Assembly (NCBI GenBank): GCA_964575975.1
Contig: CAZNTU010000251.1
Coordinates: 1 to 8,007, forward strand
From: G963674505 sp964575975
Lineage (GTDB): Bacteria; Desulfobacterota; Desulfobacteria; Desulfobacterales; SKZT01
DNA length: 8,007 nt
Direction of reading: 5' to 3'
Part shown: positions 7,581-8,007 of the stretch, piece after piece
How the letters are laid out: every line of letters starts with the position of its first letter
How positions within the stretch are numbered: position 1 is the first letter of the stretch
Translations under genes and position numbers: made by a program
The notes under the pieces: generated by a model
The model's input: the letters and a program-made list of their open reading frames with translations, nothing else
The model's database searches: none
Told to the model about the DNA's origin: nothing

Positions 7581-7596
7581 GCCGAATTGCCGAAAA
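7581..7596 (-). repeat. Two tandem copies of a GCCGAAtt-like 8-mer in the sigma gene leader
   Basis: On the plus strand GCCGAATT (7581-7588) is followed directly by GCCGAAAA (7589-7596). The same GCCGAATT recurs at 7637-7644 within the promoter palindrome. The copies flank the predicted transcription start and could be a regulator binding array. This is pattern recognition by eye and is not tied to a known regulator. Confidence 0.35.
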
Positions 7597-7618
7597 TCAA
7601 CCTTTGGCTCGGCAAAAA

Positions 7619-7647
7619 AACATATCCGATTCGGTTGCCGAATTCAA
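7619..7647 (-). promoter_or_regulatory. Candidate promoter of the sigma/anti-sigma/CHAT-Clp operon
   Basis: On the minus strand TTGAAT (7647-7642) and TATGTT (7624-7619) are separated by exactly 17 bases, each matching four of six consensus positions of a housekeeping sigma-70 promoter. A start near 7612 would give a leader of about 36 nt to the ATG at 7576. The site lies between the clpB terminator and the sigma gene, where a promoter is required. The region is AT-rich compared with the genes. Confidence 0.45.
7629..7643. promoter_or_regulatory. Perfect palindrome within the candidate promoter (possible operator)
   Basis: ATTCGG and CCGAAT form a perfect 6-bp inverted repeat around a TTG centre. 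It lies almost wholly in the spacer between the proposed -35 and -10 hexamers and overlaps the -35 edge. A protein bound here would block RNA polymerase, so a repressor site is a reasonable inference. The binding protein is unknown. Confidence 0.4.
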
Positions 7648-7706
7648 CATCAATATATTGAAACGCATGGAATGGGATTGAGAAACGCCTTCCGCTTGAA
7701 AAAATT

Positions 7707-7754
7707 AAAGAGAAAAGGCCCGGAAAACGCGATTTTCCCGGGCCTTTTCTCTTT
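7707..7754 (-). terminator. Strong intrinsic terminator after clpB
   Basis: A long hairpin with arms at 7733-7754 and 7707-7727 pairs about 21 bases with one bulged base, around the five-base loop CGCGA, and has a GGCCCGG core. On the minus strand the second arm ends in a T-rich tail (TCTCTTTAATTTTTT). It starts about 60 nt after the clpB stop codon and separates clpB from the sigma operon. The near-symmetric A/T flanks could let it work in both directions. Confidence 0.88.
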
Positions 7755-7814
7755 GTGTCGGTATTAAACGAAGTCAATGGGTTCCATTGAAGGATTCGGC
7801 TTCTATTACCGGAT

Positions 7815-8007
7815 TCAGTTCATGTTCTCCACGGCGAACTCGAGTTCCTCCCCTGCGGCTTTCGCGACTACTGTCGAGCCGGAAACGATGATTCCCTTCA
7901 ATATCTCCAGGGACAGCGGATTTTCCAAATAGCGCTGTATGGCCCTCTTCAACGGCCTTGCGCCGTAAACCGGGTCGTAGCCCCTGTCCGCCAGGAATTT
8001 CGCGGCC
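7815..8007 (-). CDS. clpB: ClpB-type AAA+ disaggregase, C-terminal end only (partial)
   Basis: The last 63 codons of a Hsp100 protein, ending in TGA at 7817-7815; the rest lies beyond the right edge. The visible part holds the sensor-2 stretch GYDPVYGARPLKRAIQ followed by YLENPLSLEILKG, the typical end of the second AAA+ module. ClpB rescues aggregated proteins together with DnaK in the cytosol. The short C-terminal tail and the wording of this stretch fit ClpB best, although ClpC cannot be excluded because the middle domain is not visible. A strong terminator follows, so it is probably not part of the sigma operon. Confidence 0.85.
   Translation of the reverse strand, partial: AAKFLADRGYDPVYGARPLKRAIQRYLENPLSLEILKGIIVSGSTVVAKAAGEELEFAVENMN

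Noticed and set aside
7577..7777. N-terminal extension of the sigma gene to an ATG at 7777
   Set aside because: The extra 67 codons run through the clpB terminator hairpin and the likely promoter, and the encoded residues show no domain. The start was placed at 7576.
1..8007. CRISPR array or Cas genes, prompted by the likeness to Craspase
   Set aside because: No regularly spaced direct repeats and no Cas-like protein were seen in the window.
1..8007. tRNA, rRNA or insertion sequence
   Set aside because: No tRNA or rRNA sequence was recognised, and there are no transposase motifs or terminal inverted repeats. Nearly all of the window is covered by the five coding regions.

Overview
The window carries one co-directional gene block, entirely on the minus strand, so it reads from right to left. 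It resembles a Gram-negative chromosome of moderately high GC with a marked internal gradient. By hand count, bases 481-540 (TPR gene) have 39 of 60 G/C and bases 7081-7140 (sigma gene) have 29 of 60. Regulatory sigma genes, CHAT peptidases and zinc anti-sigma proteins together suggest a sulfate-reducing deltaproteobacterium (Desulfobacterota) or a similar lineage. That placement is a guess from gene content and no marker gene is present.

Layout in transcription order: (1) the last 63 codons of a ClpB-type disaggregase (8007-7815), closed by a strong intrinsic terminator (7754-7707). (2) A promoter region with a perfect palindrome, starting a new transcription unit. (3) An ECF-like sigma factor with a long N-terminal extension (7576-6683). 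(4) A soluble protein with two tandem zinc anti-sigma motifs and a C-terminal beta-rich domain (6614-5739). (5) A 1330-residue fusion of a CHAT caspase-like peptidase, two Clp_N domains and a complete two-ring ClpA/ClpC-type AAA+ unfoldase (5705-1713). (6) A TPR/Sel1-like helical repeat protein, open from 1599 to the left edge (533 codons seen, C-terminus missing).

Genes 3 to 5 are tightly spaced (68 and 33 nt) with good ribosome binding sites before 4 and 5, and gene 6 follows after 113 nt. They probably form one operon. The most interesting reading is a protease-gated transcription switch: a sigma factor, its zinc-dependent inhibitor, a CHAT protease fused to an unfoldase, and a TPR adaptor or sensor. 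The logic parallels the CRISPR type III-E Craspase system, where a TPR-CHAT protease cleaves Csx30 and so relieves inhibition of a sigma factor. Here no CRISPR component is visible, and the CHAT domain carries its own unfolding motor with an apparent ClpP-docking tripeptide. The domain content is seen directly; the regulatory circuit is inference.
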